This document shows, one piece after another, positions 22,035 to 30,263 of a stretch of 64,000 nt of DNA. Under the pieces are notes generated by a model that saw only the letters and a list, made by a program, of their open reading frames with translations, made no database searches and was not told the origin of the DNA. Every line of letters begins with the position of its first letter. Positions within the stretch are counted from its first letter, which is position 1. Location of the stretch: contig JACJZI010000004.1 of NCBI GenBank assembly GCA_020635655.1, forward strand, positions 372,001 through 436,000, written 5' to 3'. The stretch comes from Flavobacteriales bacterium (GTDB lineage Bacteria; Bacteroidota; Bacteroidia; Flavobacteriales_F; PHOS-HE28). A program made the position numbers and the translations under genes.

Positions 22035-22670
22035 ATGGTGCTCCTGCCCAACGTCCTGGTATCGCTTTTGGGCCTGACCGCTCCGGCCCTGGAGCGGCCG
22101 GCGACCCCGGCCACGCCGGCTGTCGAGCGTACCACGGAAGAAGCGCTCTATGATCGGATCGGACTGGAGGACCTGATGGACCTGCCGGTCTTTTCCGATG
22201 CCCTGCACAGCCTGAAGGACCATGGGATCAATGGCGGTGTGCTTGCCATCGCGGACATGTCCCGACCGAGCACGGAACCCCGGTTGACGGTGATCGACCT
22301 GGGCTCCGGCAAAGTGCTGCTGCACACCTGGGTGGCCCACGGACAGGCCACGGGTGAGCTGATGGCCGAGCATTTCAGCGATCGCGAGGGATCGCACCAG
22401 ACCAGCCTGGGCCTCTATCGTGTAGGCCCCGAGATCATCAGTCCGAAGCACGGACCGGCGCTGTTGCTCCATGGCCTGGACCGTGGCATCAACGGACATG
22501 CGTTGGAGCGCGAGATCATCATGCACGGTGCGGACTACGTCAGTCAGGCGTTCATCAACGCCAACGGCCGGCTCGGTCGCAGTTGGGGCTGCCCCGCCGT
22601 GCCAGAGGAGGAAATGCCGCGGCTGATCCGGCTCCTGGCCGATGGTGGCCTCCTGTACGTGCACGCCTGA
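22035..22670 (+). CDS. Murein L,D-transpeptidase catalytic domain (YkuD_2) protein
   Basis: 211 residues with a short N-terminal hydrophobic segment (about 1-17) that could be a signal peptide. The catalytic region has HGADYVSQAFI (164-174) and GRLGRSWGCPAVP with the nucleophile Cys about 186. This matches the murein L,D-transpeptidase group (PF13645 type), which differs from classic YkuD enzymes in the surrounding sequence. It would act in the periplasm on peptidoglycan stem peptides. It is followed 7 bp later by a second, larger L,D-transpeptidase, probably on the same transcript. Confidence 0.87.
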   Translation: MVLLPNVLVSLLGLTAPALERPATPATPAVERTTEEALYDRIGLEDLMDLPVFSDALHSLKDHGINGGVLAIADMSRPSTEPRLTVIDLGSGKVLLHTWVAHGQATGELMAEHFSDREGSHQTSLGLYRVGPEIISPKHGPALLLHGLDRGINGHALEREIIMHGADYVSQAFINANGRLGRSWGCPAVPEEEMPRLIRLLADGGLLYVHA

Positions 22671-22677
22671 GTTCACG

Positions 22678-24363
22678 ATGTTCCCCGCATTGGAACGCCT
22701 GCGCCGGTCACACTTCCTTCTTGTCGCGATACTCATTTGGACGGGCTGTGCTACGCCGCCGCCCGAACCCCCACCTTCCCAGGAGGAACAGGCCCGGGAG
22801 ATCAACGAGGTGTTCGAGACACCCGTGGCCTATTCCGTGCGGCACCTCACCCCGGAGGAGGTCGGGCGGTTCATCACCCTGTCACCAGAGTACCGTCAGG
22901 ATTCCGCCGAGATCCAGGCCTTTTATGCCCGCCGCGACGGTCAGTACGCCTGGTTCGTGCGCGATACGTTGAGCACGGCCGCGATGAGCTTCCTGAACCT
23001 GGTGCTCGTGCAGGACAGCACGATCGGGCTATCCACTGGACACGATGCGATCCATGAACTGGTGACACGGATCCTCGACCGGACGGACACCATTCCCCTG
23101 ACAGACCGTTTCATCGCACACGTTGAACTCTCGCTCACGGCACAGTTCTTCCTCTTCGCCGATCGCGAATACAACGGGTATGTGCAGCGGGACCTCCGCG
23201 ACCTCGATTGGTTCATTCCCCGGCGCAAGAAGGACCTGCAACAACTGGTGGATTCCCTGGCCGCCGGCCGGATGGACCTCTCCCCCATCGAACCGCGTGT
23301 GCCCCAGTATCGCAGGTTGAAGACAGCACTATCCCGCTATTACAAGCTGACCTGGCTGGATACATTGGCGCCGGTCGACCTGGGCGATGTACGCAAGTTG
23401 GTCCCCGGGGACCATCACCGTGCGATCCCGGGGATCCGGATCCGCCTGCACGCCTTCGGCGATCTGGACCCATCGGCGGGGGATACGTTGGATGTGCTGG
23501 ACAGTGCCTTGGTGGCCGGCGTGATGCGCTATCAGGCACGCCATGGGCTTGATGTGGACGGTGTGATCGGGAAAGGGTTCATTGAGCAGATCAACGTTCC
23601 GATCGCGGACCGCGTCCGCACCATCCTGCTGAACATGGAGCGCCTGCGCTGGATGCCGGCCGACGGGGCCCCGGACCGCATCGAGGTGAACATCCCGGAG
23701 TTCCGCATGCATGTGATCGCCGGCGATACCACGAGCTGGAGCATGAACGTGGTGGTGGGTGCACAGGCCACGAGCACCGTGATCTTCAGCGATTCCCTAT
23801 CCCGGATCGTCTTCAGCCCCTATTGGTCCGTGCCATCCAGCATCGTCCGGAACGAGATCCTGCCGGCCATGCGGCGCGACCCCAACTACCTGGCGAAAAA
23901 AGGAATGGAGATCGTTGGAGGAAGCAGCAGCCTGCCCGTCGTCCGGCAACGACCGGGCCCGTCGAACGCCTTGGGGCTGGTGAAATTCCTGTTCCCGAAC
24001 TCCTACAACATCTACTTCCACGACACTCCGAGCAAGGGCGCGTTCGCACGGGAAACAAGGGCGGTCAGCCACGGCTGCATCCGTCTTTCAGAACCCAAGC
24101 GACTGGCCGAATACCTGCTTCGGGGCGATACCACATGGACCCCGAACAAGATCGAAGCAGCGATGCACAAGGGCCGGGAGACCACGGTGGTCCTACCCAA
24201 GAAAGTCCCGGTGCTGATCGGCTATTTCACGGCCTGGGTGGATGAGAAAGACGCCCTGAACTTCCGGAACGATGTTTACCGGCATGATGAGCAGCTGGCC
24301 GAAGAGTTGTTCGGCGTTCCCATTCCCGCCATGGATACGAGCGCCGTGGCAAGCGCACGCTAG
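22678..24363 (+). CDS. L,D-transpeptidase lipoprotein (YcbB/LdtD-like) with peptidoglycan-binding domain
   Basis: 561 residues from the ATG at 22678. The N-terminus is a lipoprotein signal (VAILIWTGC, Cys about 24). A long scaffold domain (about 40-270) is followed by a peptidoglycan-binding repeat (MRYQARHGLDVDGVIGKGF, about 283-302) and the YkuD catalytic domain (about 335-500) with FHDTPSK and the active-site motif SHGCIRL (Cys about 467). This order is that of YcbB-type enzymes that make 3-3 crosslinks. As a lipoprotein it would be tethered to a membrane. Its stop codon shares a CTAG with the convergent glycosyltransferase stop. Confidence 0.92.
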   Translation: MFPALERLRRSHFLLVAILIWTGCATPPPEPPPSQEEQAREINEVFETPVAYSVRHLTPEEVGRFITLSPEYRQDSAEIQAFYARRDGQYAWFVRDTLSTAAMSFLNLVLVQDSTIGLSTGHDAIHELVTRILDRTDTIPLTDRFIAHVELSLTAQFFLFADREYNGYVQRDLRDLDWFIPRRKKDLQQLVDSLAAGRMDLSPIEPRVPQYRRLKTALSRYYKLTWLDTLAPVDLGDVRKLVPGDHHRAIPGIRIRLHAFGDLDPSAGDTLDVLDSALVAGVMRYQARHGLDVDGVIGKGFIEQINVPIADRVRTILLNMERLRWMPADGAPDRIEVNIPEFRMHVIAGDTTSWSMNVVVGAQATSTVIFSDSLSRIVFSPYWSVPSSIVRNEILPAMRRDPNYLAKKGMEIVGGSSSLPVVRQRPGPSNALGLVKFLFPNSYNIYFHDTPSKGAFARETRAVSHGCIRLSEPKRLAEYLLRGDTTWTPNKIEAAMHKGRETTVVLPKKVPVLIGYFTAWVDEKDALNFRNDVYRHDEQLAEELFGVPIPAMDTSAVASAR

Positions 24364-25313
24364 AGCCCGATCTTGTCCGCGATCCGATACCTGTCGCGGT
24401 CGGCGCCGTTCCTTTCCACCAGTTGCGCCACGAACCCCGCGGTGAACAGTTGCACGCCGATGACCATGGCCGCCAGGGCCACGTAGAACAGGGCCTGGTC
24501 GCTGACCAGGGGCGCGGGACGGTGCCGCCAGAGATGCAGCAGCTTGTCGGCCACCAGCCAGAAGGTGGCCCCGAAGCCGAACACGAACATGAGCGTGCCG
24601 AGCGCACCGAAGAAGTGCATCGGTTTCCGACCGAACCGGTAGACGAAGTAGATCGTCATCAGGTCCAGGAACCCATTGATGAAGCGGTCCAGGCCGAATT
24701 TGGTCCTTCCGAAGCGCCGTGGGTGGTGCTTCACCACTTTTTCGCCGATCCTGCGGAATCCCTCGCGGTAGGCGATGAACGGGATGTAGCGATGCATCTC
24801 CCCGTACACTTCGATGGCATGCACCACCTCCCCGCGGTAGGCCTTCAAGCCGCAGTTGAAATCATGGAGTCGCACCCCGCTCACGCGACGCGTGGCCCAA
24901 TTGTAGAGCCTGGTGGGAATGGTCTTGCTCAAGGGATCATGCCTTTCCTTCTTCCATCCGCTCACCAGATCGAACCCCTCCGCACACACCATGCGGTAGA
25001 GCCCGGGCACCTCCTCCGGATCGTCCTGAAGGTCGGCGTCCATGGTGATCACCACAGCACCTTGTGATGCCCGGAAACCTTCGTTGAGCGCCGGGCTTTT
25101 CCCGTAGTTCCGGCCGAACCGGATGCCCTTGACGTGCGCGTCCTGCCCGGCAAGTCCCGTGATCACCTCCCATGAGCGATCATTGCTCCCATCGTCCACC
25201 AGGACGATCTCGTACGTGACCCCCATTCCGCCGATCACCCGATGGAGCTGCTCCACCAGCAGGGGCAACGACTCGTGCTCGTTGTAGAGCGGTACGACGA
25301 TGGACAGGTCCAT
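24360..25313 (-). CDS. Glycosyltransferase family 2, polyprenyl-phosphate sugar type
   Basis: 317 residues from the ATG at 25313 (MDLSIVVPLYNEHESLP); the alternative TTG is 9 bp upstream. GT-A motifs: VLVDDGSNDRS, TMDADLQDDPEE (DxD-like), and FNCGLKAYRGEV. Two C-terminal transmembrane helices (about 232-255 and 271-294) match the GtrB/DPM1-like group that loads sugar onto undecaprenyl phosphate. A TATCCTTG element at 25320-25327 is 6 nt upstream of the start. Its product could feed a membrane sugar donor pathway; the sugar is unknown. Confidence 0.9.
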   Translation of the reverse strand: MDLSIVVPLYNEHESLPLLVEQLHRVIGGMGVTYEIVLVDDGSNDRSWEVITGLAGQDAHVKGIRFGRNYGKSPALNEGFRASQGAVVITMDADLQDDPEEVPGLYRMVCAEGFDLVSGWKKERHDPLSKTIPTRLYNWATRRVSGVRLHDFNCGLKAYRGEVVHAIEVYGEMHRYIPFIAYREGFRRIGEKVVKHHPRRFGRTKFGLDRFINGFLDLMTIYFVYRFGRKPMHFFGALGTLMFVFGFGATFWLVADKLLHLWRHRPAPLVSDQALFYVALAAMVIGVQLFTAGFVAQLVERNGADRDRYRIADKIGL

Positions 25314-25356
25314 GCACTGCAAGGATAGCGCATGGGCGGCGATCGTCCGGGCCGAC

Positions 25357-25364
25357 TACCTTTG
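25357..25364 (+). promoter_or_regulatory. -7 box TACCTTTG of the SRP RNA gene
   Basis: Exact TAnnTTTG match. The mature RNA stem begins at 25369, so transcription starts about 5 nt after the box. This spacing calibrates the other boxes in the window. No clear -33 TTG could be seen. Confidence 0.75.
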
Positions 25365-25368
25365 TGCC

Positions 25369-25467
25369 GGGGCAAGTCTTTCACGACCAGCTCCCGCTGA
25401 ACTCCCCCAGGTCCGGAAGGAAGCAAGGGTAAGCGGTCGAAGCGGTGCGATGGAAGTAGCTTGCCCC
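25369..25467 (+). ncRNA. ffs: Signal recognition particle RNA, bacterial small type (4.5S)
   Basis: About 99 nt. The termini pair (GGGGCAAG 25369-25376 with CTTGCCCC 25460-25467). The apical domain holds the universal SRP54/Ffh-binding sequence, AGGTCCGGAAGGAAGCA with the GGAA tetraloop and the asymmetric AGCA side, as in E. coli 4.5S RNA. The RNA forms the SRP with Ffh and targets nascent membrane proteins. A TACCTTTG promoter box lies just upstream and a T-run just downstream. Both ends fit the small bacterial class without an Alu domain. This is a secure call made from the conserved motif and the terminal stem. Confidence 0.95.
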
Positions 25468-25476
25468 ACTCTTTTT
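25460..25476 (+). terminator. SRP RNA 3' end with T-run
   Basis: The closing helix of the RNA (25460-25467) is followed by ACTCTTTTT (25468-25476), the best T-run on the plus strand here, so the RNA's own terminal stem probably serves as terminator. Confidence 0.6.
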
Positions 25477-25505
25477 GCCCCCATTGAAGGCAGGGCTCCG
25501 GTAGC

Positions 25506-26318
25506 ATGAACGGAACAGGCACGAGCAAGGTGGTCCTGGTGACCGGCGCCAGCAGCGGGCTGGGAAGGGCGATCGCGCAAAGACTGGTCAAGGCCGGCCA
25601 TCGGGTCTACGGCACGAGCCGGCGGCCGGAGGCACATGCCGACGAGGGCTTCATCCTCCTTCGCATGGACCTGTTGGACGAGGCCACGGTGAACGCGACG
25701 GTGGCACAGGTCCTTCAAAATGAGGGTCGCATCGATGTGGTGGTGAACAACGCCGGCCGGGGGATCCAGGGCGCCTTGGAGGACCTCACCCCGGAACAGG
25801 CCATGGCCATTTACGATCTGAACCTGGTCGGGTTGCATCGTGTTTGCCGAGCGGTATTGCCCGGGATGCGCGAGCGGCGGCGCGGACTCATCATCAACAT
25901 CAGCAGTATCGCGTCGAACTTCGGCCTGCCCTACCGCGGGCTCTATAGCGTGACCAAGGCCGGGGTCGATCGCTACACCGAGGCGCTCCGCATCGAACTG
26001 GCCACTTTCCAGGTCCGGGTCGTCTCGATGCAACCGGGCGAGTTCGCCACCAATGTGGACAGCGCACGCATCAAGCCGGAGAAGGTATCCGATGCCTATC
26101 GTGCACGCTACGAACGTGCCATGGAACTGCTGGGAAGCAGCCTGCACTACAGCCGGGACCCGAACGAATTCGCCGAAGTGGTCGCCAAAGTGATCGCCAA
26201 GGAACGGCCGCGTCCGCTCTACCGCGTGGCCAAGGGCGTCCAACGCCTGTCCGTGCTGCTCAAGTTCCTGCTTCCCGGGCGCCTCTTCGAAGGGCTGCTC
26301 GCGAAGCACTACGAATGA
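25506..26318 (+). CDS. Short-chain dehydrogenase/reductase (SDR) family oxidoreductase
   Basis: 270 residues. Rossmann NAD(P) motif TGASSGLG at about 14-21, NNAG (about 85-88), catalytic Ser in INISSIAS and YSVTKAG (Tyr and Lys about 150-154): all classic-SDR elements in order. An Arg in TSRRPEA after the second strand suggests NADP(H). The C-terminal part (LLKFLLPGRLFEGLLAKHYE) is hydrophobic, as in SDRs acting on lipid or retinol-like substrates. Substrate unknown. It starts 29 bp after the SRP RNA T-run. Confidence 0.92.
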   Translation: MNGTGTSKVVLVTGASSGLGRAIAQRLVKAGHRVYGTSRRPEAHADEGFILLRMDLLDEATVNATVAQVLQNEGRIDVVVNNAGRGIQGALEDLTPEQAMAIYDLNLVGLHRVCRAVLPGMRERRRGLIINISSIASNFGLPYRGLYSVTKAGVDRYTEALRIELATFQVRVVSMQPGEFATNVDSARIKPEKVSDAYRARYERAMELLGSSLHYSRDPNEFAEVVAKVIAKERPRPLYRVAKGVQRLSVLLKFLLPGRLFEGLLAKHYE

Positions 26319-26336
26319 CCGGCCAAAGGCACTGGC

Positions 26337-26344
26337 TACCTTTG
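26337..26344 (+). promoter_or_regulatory. -7 box TACCTTTG
   Basis: Exact TAnnTTTG match, 17 nt before the ATG at 26362. Confidence 0.6.
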
Positions 26345-26361
26345 CGCCAAGATCGCTCCCC

Positions 26362-27036
26362 ATGAAGTTCTTCATCGATACCGCCAGTCTGGAACAGATC
26401 CGCGAAGCGCACAGCCTCGGCGTACTGGACGGCGTGACCACGAACCCCTCGCTCATGGCCAAGGAGGGCATCAGCGGCGACGAACGTGTGCTCCAACACT
26501 ACATCGACATCTGTGAGATCGTGGACGGCGATGTGAGCGCGGAGGTCATCGCCACCGACCTGGAGGGTATGCTACACGAGGGCGATAAGCTCGCGGCACT
26601 GCATGCGAACATCGTCGTGAAGGTGCCGATGACCAGGGACGGTGTGAAGGCGATCCGCCAGTTCACGGCCAAGGGGATCCGGACCAATTGCACGCTGATC
26701 TTCAGCGCCGGCCAGGCCCTGCTGGCGGCCAAGGCGGGCGCCACCTACGTCTCCCCCTTCATCGGAAGGCTCGATGATATCAGCACGGACGGCCTGGCAC
26801 TGATCGAACAGATCCGGGAGATCTATGACAACTACGGGATCGGGACCCAGGTGCTGGCCGCCTCGATCCGCCATCCGATGCACATCGTGCAATGCGCGGA
26901 GCTCGGCGCCGACGTGGCCACTTGTCCGTTGAGCGCCATCCTGGCCCTGTTCGATCACCCCCTGACGACGATCGGTCTGGAGAAGTTCCTCGCCGACCAC
27001 CGCAAGGCGGAACAGACGCCCGTGAAGGCGAAATAA
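26362..27036 (+). CDS. Transaldolase / fructose-6-phosphate aldolase family (small type)
   Basis: 224 residues, the short single-domain TalC/Fsa class. It begins KFFIDTASLEQIREA, carries DGVTTNPSLMAKEG, the Schiff-base Lys in VVKVPMT (about 87), and ends with a FLADHRKAEQ-like helix. These enzymes transfer or cleave dihydroxyacetone units in the pentose phosphate pathway. Sequence alone does not separate transaldolase from aldolase activity. A TACCTTTG box is 17 nt upstream. The Sua5-like gene begins 5 bp after its stop, so the two are probably co-transcribed. Confidence 0.93.
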   Translation: MKFFIDTASLEQIREAHSLGVLDGVTTNPSLMAKEGISGDERVLQHYIDICEIVDGDVSAEVIATDLEGMLHEGDKLAALHANIVVKVPMTRDGVKAIRQFTAKGIRTNCTLIFSAGQALLAAKAGATYVSPFIGRLDDISTDGLALIEQIREIYDNYGIGTQVLAASIRHPMHIVQCAELGADVATCPLSAILALFDHPLTTIGLEKFLADHRKAEQTPVKAK

Positions 27037-27041
27037 GCGCG

Positions 27042-27665
27042 ATGCGCCTCGTGATCGACCCGCTGCATCCGGAGCCGCGGAAAGTGCGGACGGTCCTTGA
27101 AGTGCTTGATGATGGAGGCGTGGTGGTCTGCCCGACCGATACCGTGTATGCCTTCGTCTGCCTGCCGCGTCACGTGCGGGCGATCGCGCGCATCGCACAA
27201 TTGAAAGGTGTTCGTCCCCAACGCGCTGAACTCTCCCTGATCTGTGCCGACCTGGCCCAGGTGGCGCGATACACCAAACCGATCGCAACTTCCACGTTCC
27301 GCCTGCTGAAGCGGGCCCTGCCGGGACCTTATACGTTCGTCCTTCCCGCCAGCGCCGAGGTGCCGAAGCTCTTCAGCAACAACCGCAGAACGGTCGGGAT
27401 CCGGATCCCCGCGCATGCCGTGGTGCAAGCCATTGTTCAGGCCACGCCCCTTCCCCTCGTGGCGGCCTCCGTGCATGATCCCGACAAGGTGGTGGACCAC
27501 ACCACGGACCCGGAGCGCATCACGGAGCACCTGGGGCCTCAGGTGGACCTGGTGATCGATGCGGGCACGGGCGGTATTGTGGGATCCACGGTGATCGACC
27601 TGACCGCACCCGAACCGCTTGTCCTGCGTGAAGGGCTCGGTGGTTTGGATATACTGGAACGCTAG
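27042..27665 (+). CDS. L-threonylcarbamoyladenylate synthase family protein (Sua5/YciO/YrdC)
   Basis: 207 residues from the ATG at 27042; the open frame continues upstream inside the transaldolase gene. YrdC-domain motifs: GGVVVCPTDTVYAFVC, LKGVRPQRAELSLIC, LPGPYTFVLPAS and RTVGIRIPAH, with LPLVAASVHD near the end. The KGVRPQ/KR region is closer to YciO-like paralogs than to strict TsaC, so the tRNA t6A role is probable but not certain. It converges with nnr and shares the CTAG stop tetranucleotide. Confidence 0.87.
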   Translation: MRLVIDPLHPEPRKVRTVLEVLDDGGVVVCPTDTVYAFVCLPRHVRAIARIAQLKGVRPQRAELSLICADLAQVARYTKPIATSTFRLLKRALPGPYTFVLPASAEVPKLFSNNRRTVGIRIPAHAVVQAIVQATPLPLVAASVHDPDKVVDHTTDPERITEHLGPQVDLVIDAGTGGIVGSTVIDLTAPEPLVLREGLGGLDILER

Positions 27666-29173
27666 CTCCGCAGCTTTTGCAGCGCGTGCGGTAGATGGTG
27701 GACAAGGTCCCCGGCGGTCATGCCGTCCATGCCCATTTCCTCCGCCGCGAGATCACCGGCCAACCCGTGCAGGTGGACGGCGAGCAACGCCGCAGAGAAC
27801 GCCGGGATGCGTTGCGCGAGCAGACCGGTCAGCAGGCCGGTCAACACATCACCGGACCCGCCCTTCGCCATGCCGGGGTTGCCGGTATCGTTGAAGAGCA
27901 CGCGCCCGATCGGATCGATCACGGCGGTGTATGCGCCTTTCAGCACAAGAACGGAGCGGGACTTCATGGCCCATTCCCGTGCTTTCATCAACCGGTCGTA
28001 ACCCGTGACGCTCTTTCCTGCCATCCGGTCGAATTCACCCGGATGTGGGGTCAGAACGGTATCCGTGGGCAGGAATGCGGTCCAGGTGGGGTTCTCGGCC
28101 AGCAGGTTCAGGGCGTCCGCATCCATCACCACAGGCACTTGCACCGTCTGCAGCAAAGCCTTGACCACGTGTTCTGCGGACTTACCCCTGCCCAGCCCTG
28201 GTCCAATCCCAACGGCCGTAAATGCGGTCAACTTCGGGACCGCGGAAACCTCGTTCTCCTCGGGATCGGAGGAGACCATTGCTTCCGGAGCACAGCCATG
28301 AAGGACCGGAGCACACGCGCCGGGGACATGGGCCGTCACCAACCCCACGCCGCTCCTCAGTGCGGATCGGGTGGCCATGATCGCCGCACCGAACATGCCC
28401 GGACCACCTGCGATGACCAAGGCATGTCCGAAATGCCCCTTGTGCGCGGAAAGGGGACGTTCCGGCAGCATGCTTCGCAGGTCATCGGTCCCGATGAGTT
28501 GAAAGGGAACGTTGAGACCATCGATGAATGTCCGGTCCAGTCCGATCGGCAATATGTTCAACATTCCGACAAATGCCCCGTTCTCCGGCAGCAGTAGCGC
28601 CAGTTTCGGGCATTCGAACGTGAGGGTGACATCCGCCTTGACGATGGCCTGGGGATCGTTCTTCGCGTTGTCCTCGGCGAACAGACCGGAAGGCATGTCC
28701 ACGGAAACGACCCTGCCGTGGAACGCATTGATCCGTTGGATCGCGTCCTTGTAGCCTCTTGATACAGGTCGGTCCAGTCCCGTGCCGAAAAGCGCATCGA
28801 CCACGATGTCACACCCTTCATCGACCGCTACCGATCCATCCTCCGACTCCAGGAATTCCCCCCCGACGGATCGATAGCGGTCGATGTTCGTTCGAAGGTC
28901 GGCGGACCGTTTCTCCGCGGGACCGATCAGATGGACGCGGACCTGCCTGCCGCTCTCGTGCAGCATGCGTGCGATCGCAAGCCCATCGCCGCCATTGTTC
29001 CCAGGCCCGGCCACGACCGAATAGTCTTTCCGGCCGCCCTGTTCGATCGCCAGCAGCCGATCGGTGCATACCCGTGCCGCATGCTCCATCAGGTCGATGG
29101 ATGCGACCGGGGTGTGGGAAATGGTGTGCGCATCGGCCGCACGCATCTGTTCGGCGGACAGGACCGGGAGCAT
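27662..29173 (-). CDS. nnr: Bifunctional NAD(P)H-hydrate epimerase / ADP-dependent dehydratase
   Basis: 503 residues from the ATG at 29173 (LPVLSAEQMRAADA). The N-terminal YjeF_N epimerase (about 1-220) has VVAGPGNNGGDGLAIARML and the DIVVDALFGTGLDRPV strand. The C-terminal carbohydrate-kinase-like dehydratase (about 225-500) has AGGPGMFGAAIMATRSALRSG, the metal and ATP loop NPGMAKGGSGDVLTG and LTPHPGEFDRM. It repairs hydrated NAD(P)H. A TACCTTTC box ends only 3 nt before the ATG, so the mRNA would be leaderless. The upstream extension of the frame crosses a terminator and is discounted. Confidence 0.95.
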   Translation of the reverse strand: MLPVLSAEQMRAADAHTISHTPVASIDLMEHAARVCTDRLLAIEQGGRKDYSVVAGPGNNGGDGLAIARMLHESGRQVRVHLIGPAEKRSADLRTNIDRYRSVGGEFLESEDGSVAVDEGCDIVVDALFGTGLDRPVSRGYKDAIQRINAFHGRVVSVDMPSGLFAEDNAKNDPQAIVKADVTLTFECPKLALLLPENGAFVGMLNILPIGLDRTFIDGLNVPFQLIGTDDLRSMLPERPLSAHKGHFGHALVIAGGPGMFGAAIMATRSALRSGVGLVTAHVPGACAPVLHGCAPEAMVSSDPEENEVSAVPKLTAFTAVGIGPGLGRGKSAEHVVKALLQTVQVPVVMDADALNLLAENPTWTAFLPTDTVLTPHPGEFDRMAGKSVTGYDRLMKAREWAMKSRSVLVLKGAYTAVIDPIGRVLFNDTGNPGMAKGGSGDVLTGLLTGLLAQRIPAFSAALLAVHLHGLAGDLAAEEMGMDGMTAGDLVHHLPHALQKLRS

Positions 29174-29176
29174 GGC

Positions 29177-29184
29177 GAAAGGTA
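29177..29184 (-). promoter_or_regulatory. Candidate -7 box TACCTTTC of nnr
   Basis: Minus strand, one mismatch to TAnnTTTG, 3 nt before the nnr ATG; the calibrated start point falls within the start codon. Confidence 0.45.
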
Positions 29185-29198
29185 CCGGTGGAAAAAAG

Positions 29199-29224
29199 AA
29201 AAGCCCCCGTTGCCGGGGGCTTTC
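29199..29224 (-). terminator. Rho-independent terminator of the outer-membrane barrel gene
   Basis: 10-bp stem (29200-29209 with 29214-29223), TTGC loop. On the minus strand it is followed by a T-rich tract TTCTTTTTTC, the clearest intrinsic terminator in the window. It lies 23 bp after the stop codon at 29247. Confidence 0.9.
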
Positions 29225-29246
29225 GATGTTGTTGCGAACGGGTCGC

Positions 29247-30095
29247 TTACTGGAAATAGAAGTTGATGCCGAGGTCGAAACCACTCACTCCGGTATCCAG
29301 GGTGAACGAACTGGTCTTGTCAGCAGTCTCAGAATCCCCATTCCCCTCAACCGTCGTGGTCACTACGCTGGTGCCGTTCCAGGTCTCGGTGGTGGTCTCA
29401 CCCAGACCTTGGCTGACCAATGCCAGACCCCAGGTATACTCCCCGCTGAGGGACACCTTGGGAGCCACGAACCATTCGATCCCGCCAAAAACGCCCAGGC
29501 CGAACCCGAAAGCGGAACCATCCTTCTTTTCGGTCACGCCCATACCTTGGTTGAAGGTATTCGTATGTTGCGTGTTGGTGGTGGAAAGCGCATCACCATA
29601 TTCATAGGTCGTCTTTTTGGTATCCAAGGTGATGAACACCTCCGCACCATAGACACCCACCACGCGGGTGCTGCCGCGACGCTTCTCCAGACCCACACCA
29701 ATGGCGAGGTCGAAATTGCCGACCTTCATCACATCCTCCGTGGTATTGTTCTGATCGTCGTTGGGATCGGCGGTCGGCACCAACTCGGTGCTCTTGTTGC
29801 TGCCGAAACCGATGCGCAGCATCCCCCGGTAGGCCGTGTTGGCGTCCACCAACTTCTTGCCTTGGATGCCCCAGTACGAATTCGCCCAGGACAGCGCAGC
29901 CTGATAGTTGTTGTTCTGGTTGCCGTTGAACAGATTACCCACGTAGTTCAACACGGGTTGGGCATCGAAGGTGAGGCCCCAATCGCCGTCCTGGGACAGG
30001 TAGTTCTCACCCTTGCTGGACGTGATCTCACCCGTTTGGGCGGACACGGCCGAAGCGGCGAGAAGCGCGGCGGTGAACAGTACAGTCTTTCTCAT
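29247..30095 (-). CDS. Outer-membrane beta-barrel protein
   Basis: 282 residues from the ATG at 30095: signal peptide (KTVLFTAALLAASAVSAQ), then a barrel-like mature protein with alternating strands (YRGMLRIGFGSN, FDLAIGVGLEKRRG, FGFGLGVFGGIEWFVAPK, VSLSGEYTWGLALVSQ, and the C-terminal strand GFDLGINFYFQ). Loops are Thr/Asn-rich. The C-terminal Phe-rich end is typical of barrels. The gene probably has more than one promoter: TACCTTTG at 30150-30157 and TAGCTTTG at 30172-30179. Codon use is more AT-rich in the loops than in neighbours. Function is unknown; porin or structural protein are both possible. Confidence 0.85.
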   Translation of the reverse strand: MRKTVLFTAALLAASAVSAQTGEITSSKGENYLSQDGDWGLTFDAQPVLNYVGNLFNGNQNNNYQAALSWANSYWGIQGKKLVDANTAYRGMLRIGFGSNKSTELVPTADPNDDQNNTTEDVMKVGNFDLAIGVGLEKRRGSTRVVGVYGAEVFITLDTKKTTYEYGDALSTTNTQHTNTFNQGMGVTEKKDGSAFGFGLGVFGGIEWFVAPKVSLSGEYTWGLALVSQGLGETTTETWNGTSVVTTTVEGNGDSETADKTSSFTLDTGVSGFDLGINFYFQ

Positions 30096-30149
30096 GACGA
30101 ACGTTTTGGTTTGACGAGTGCTTCTCAGGTTTGTATGGCTCGTTCCGGT

Positions 30150-30157
30150 CAAAGGTA
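30150..30157 (-). promoter_or_regulatory. -7 box TACCTTTG (barrel gene, proximal)
   Basis: Exact match on the minus strand, 54 nt before the ATG at 30095. Confidence 0.6.
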
Positions 30158-30171
30158 GACCCCGAGCGGGG

Positions 30172-30179
30172 CAAAGCTA
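30172..30179 (-). promoter_or_regulatory. -7 box TAGCTTTG (barrel gene, distal)
   Basis: Second exact TAnnTTTG match on the minus strand, 14 bp behind the proximal one. Between them lies the palindrome CCCCGAGCGGGG (30160-30171), a possible operator or small hairpin. Confidence 0.5.
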
Positions 30180-30263
30180 TTAACATCCTACCACGATATC
30201 AACAAAAAAATGTTGATCCGTCGATCCGATGTTCCACTTCATCGCGTTCAAGGCACCACCCAT
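30180..30263 (-). CDS. Candidate small ORF (27 codons) ahead of the barrel gene
   Basis: A 27-residue frame from ATG 30263 to TAA 30180, beginning MGGALNAMKWNIGS and ending VDIVVGC. A TATCTTCG element at 30281-30288 would start transcription near 30276, giving a 13-nt leader like that of real genes here. The second half is AT-rich and overlaps an inverted repeat (ATCAACA...TGTTGAT, 30198-30217). It could equally be a chance frame within a long leader. Low confidence. Confidence 0.25.
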   Translation of the reverse strand: MGGALNAMKWNIGSTDQHFFVDIVVGC

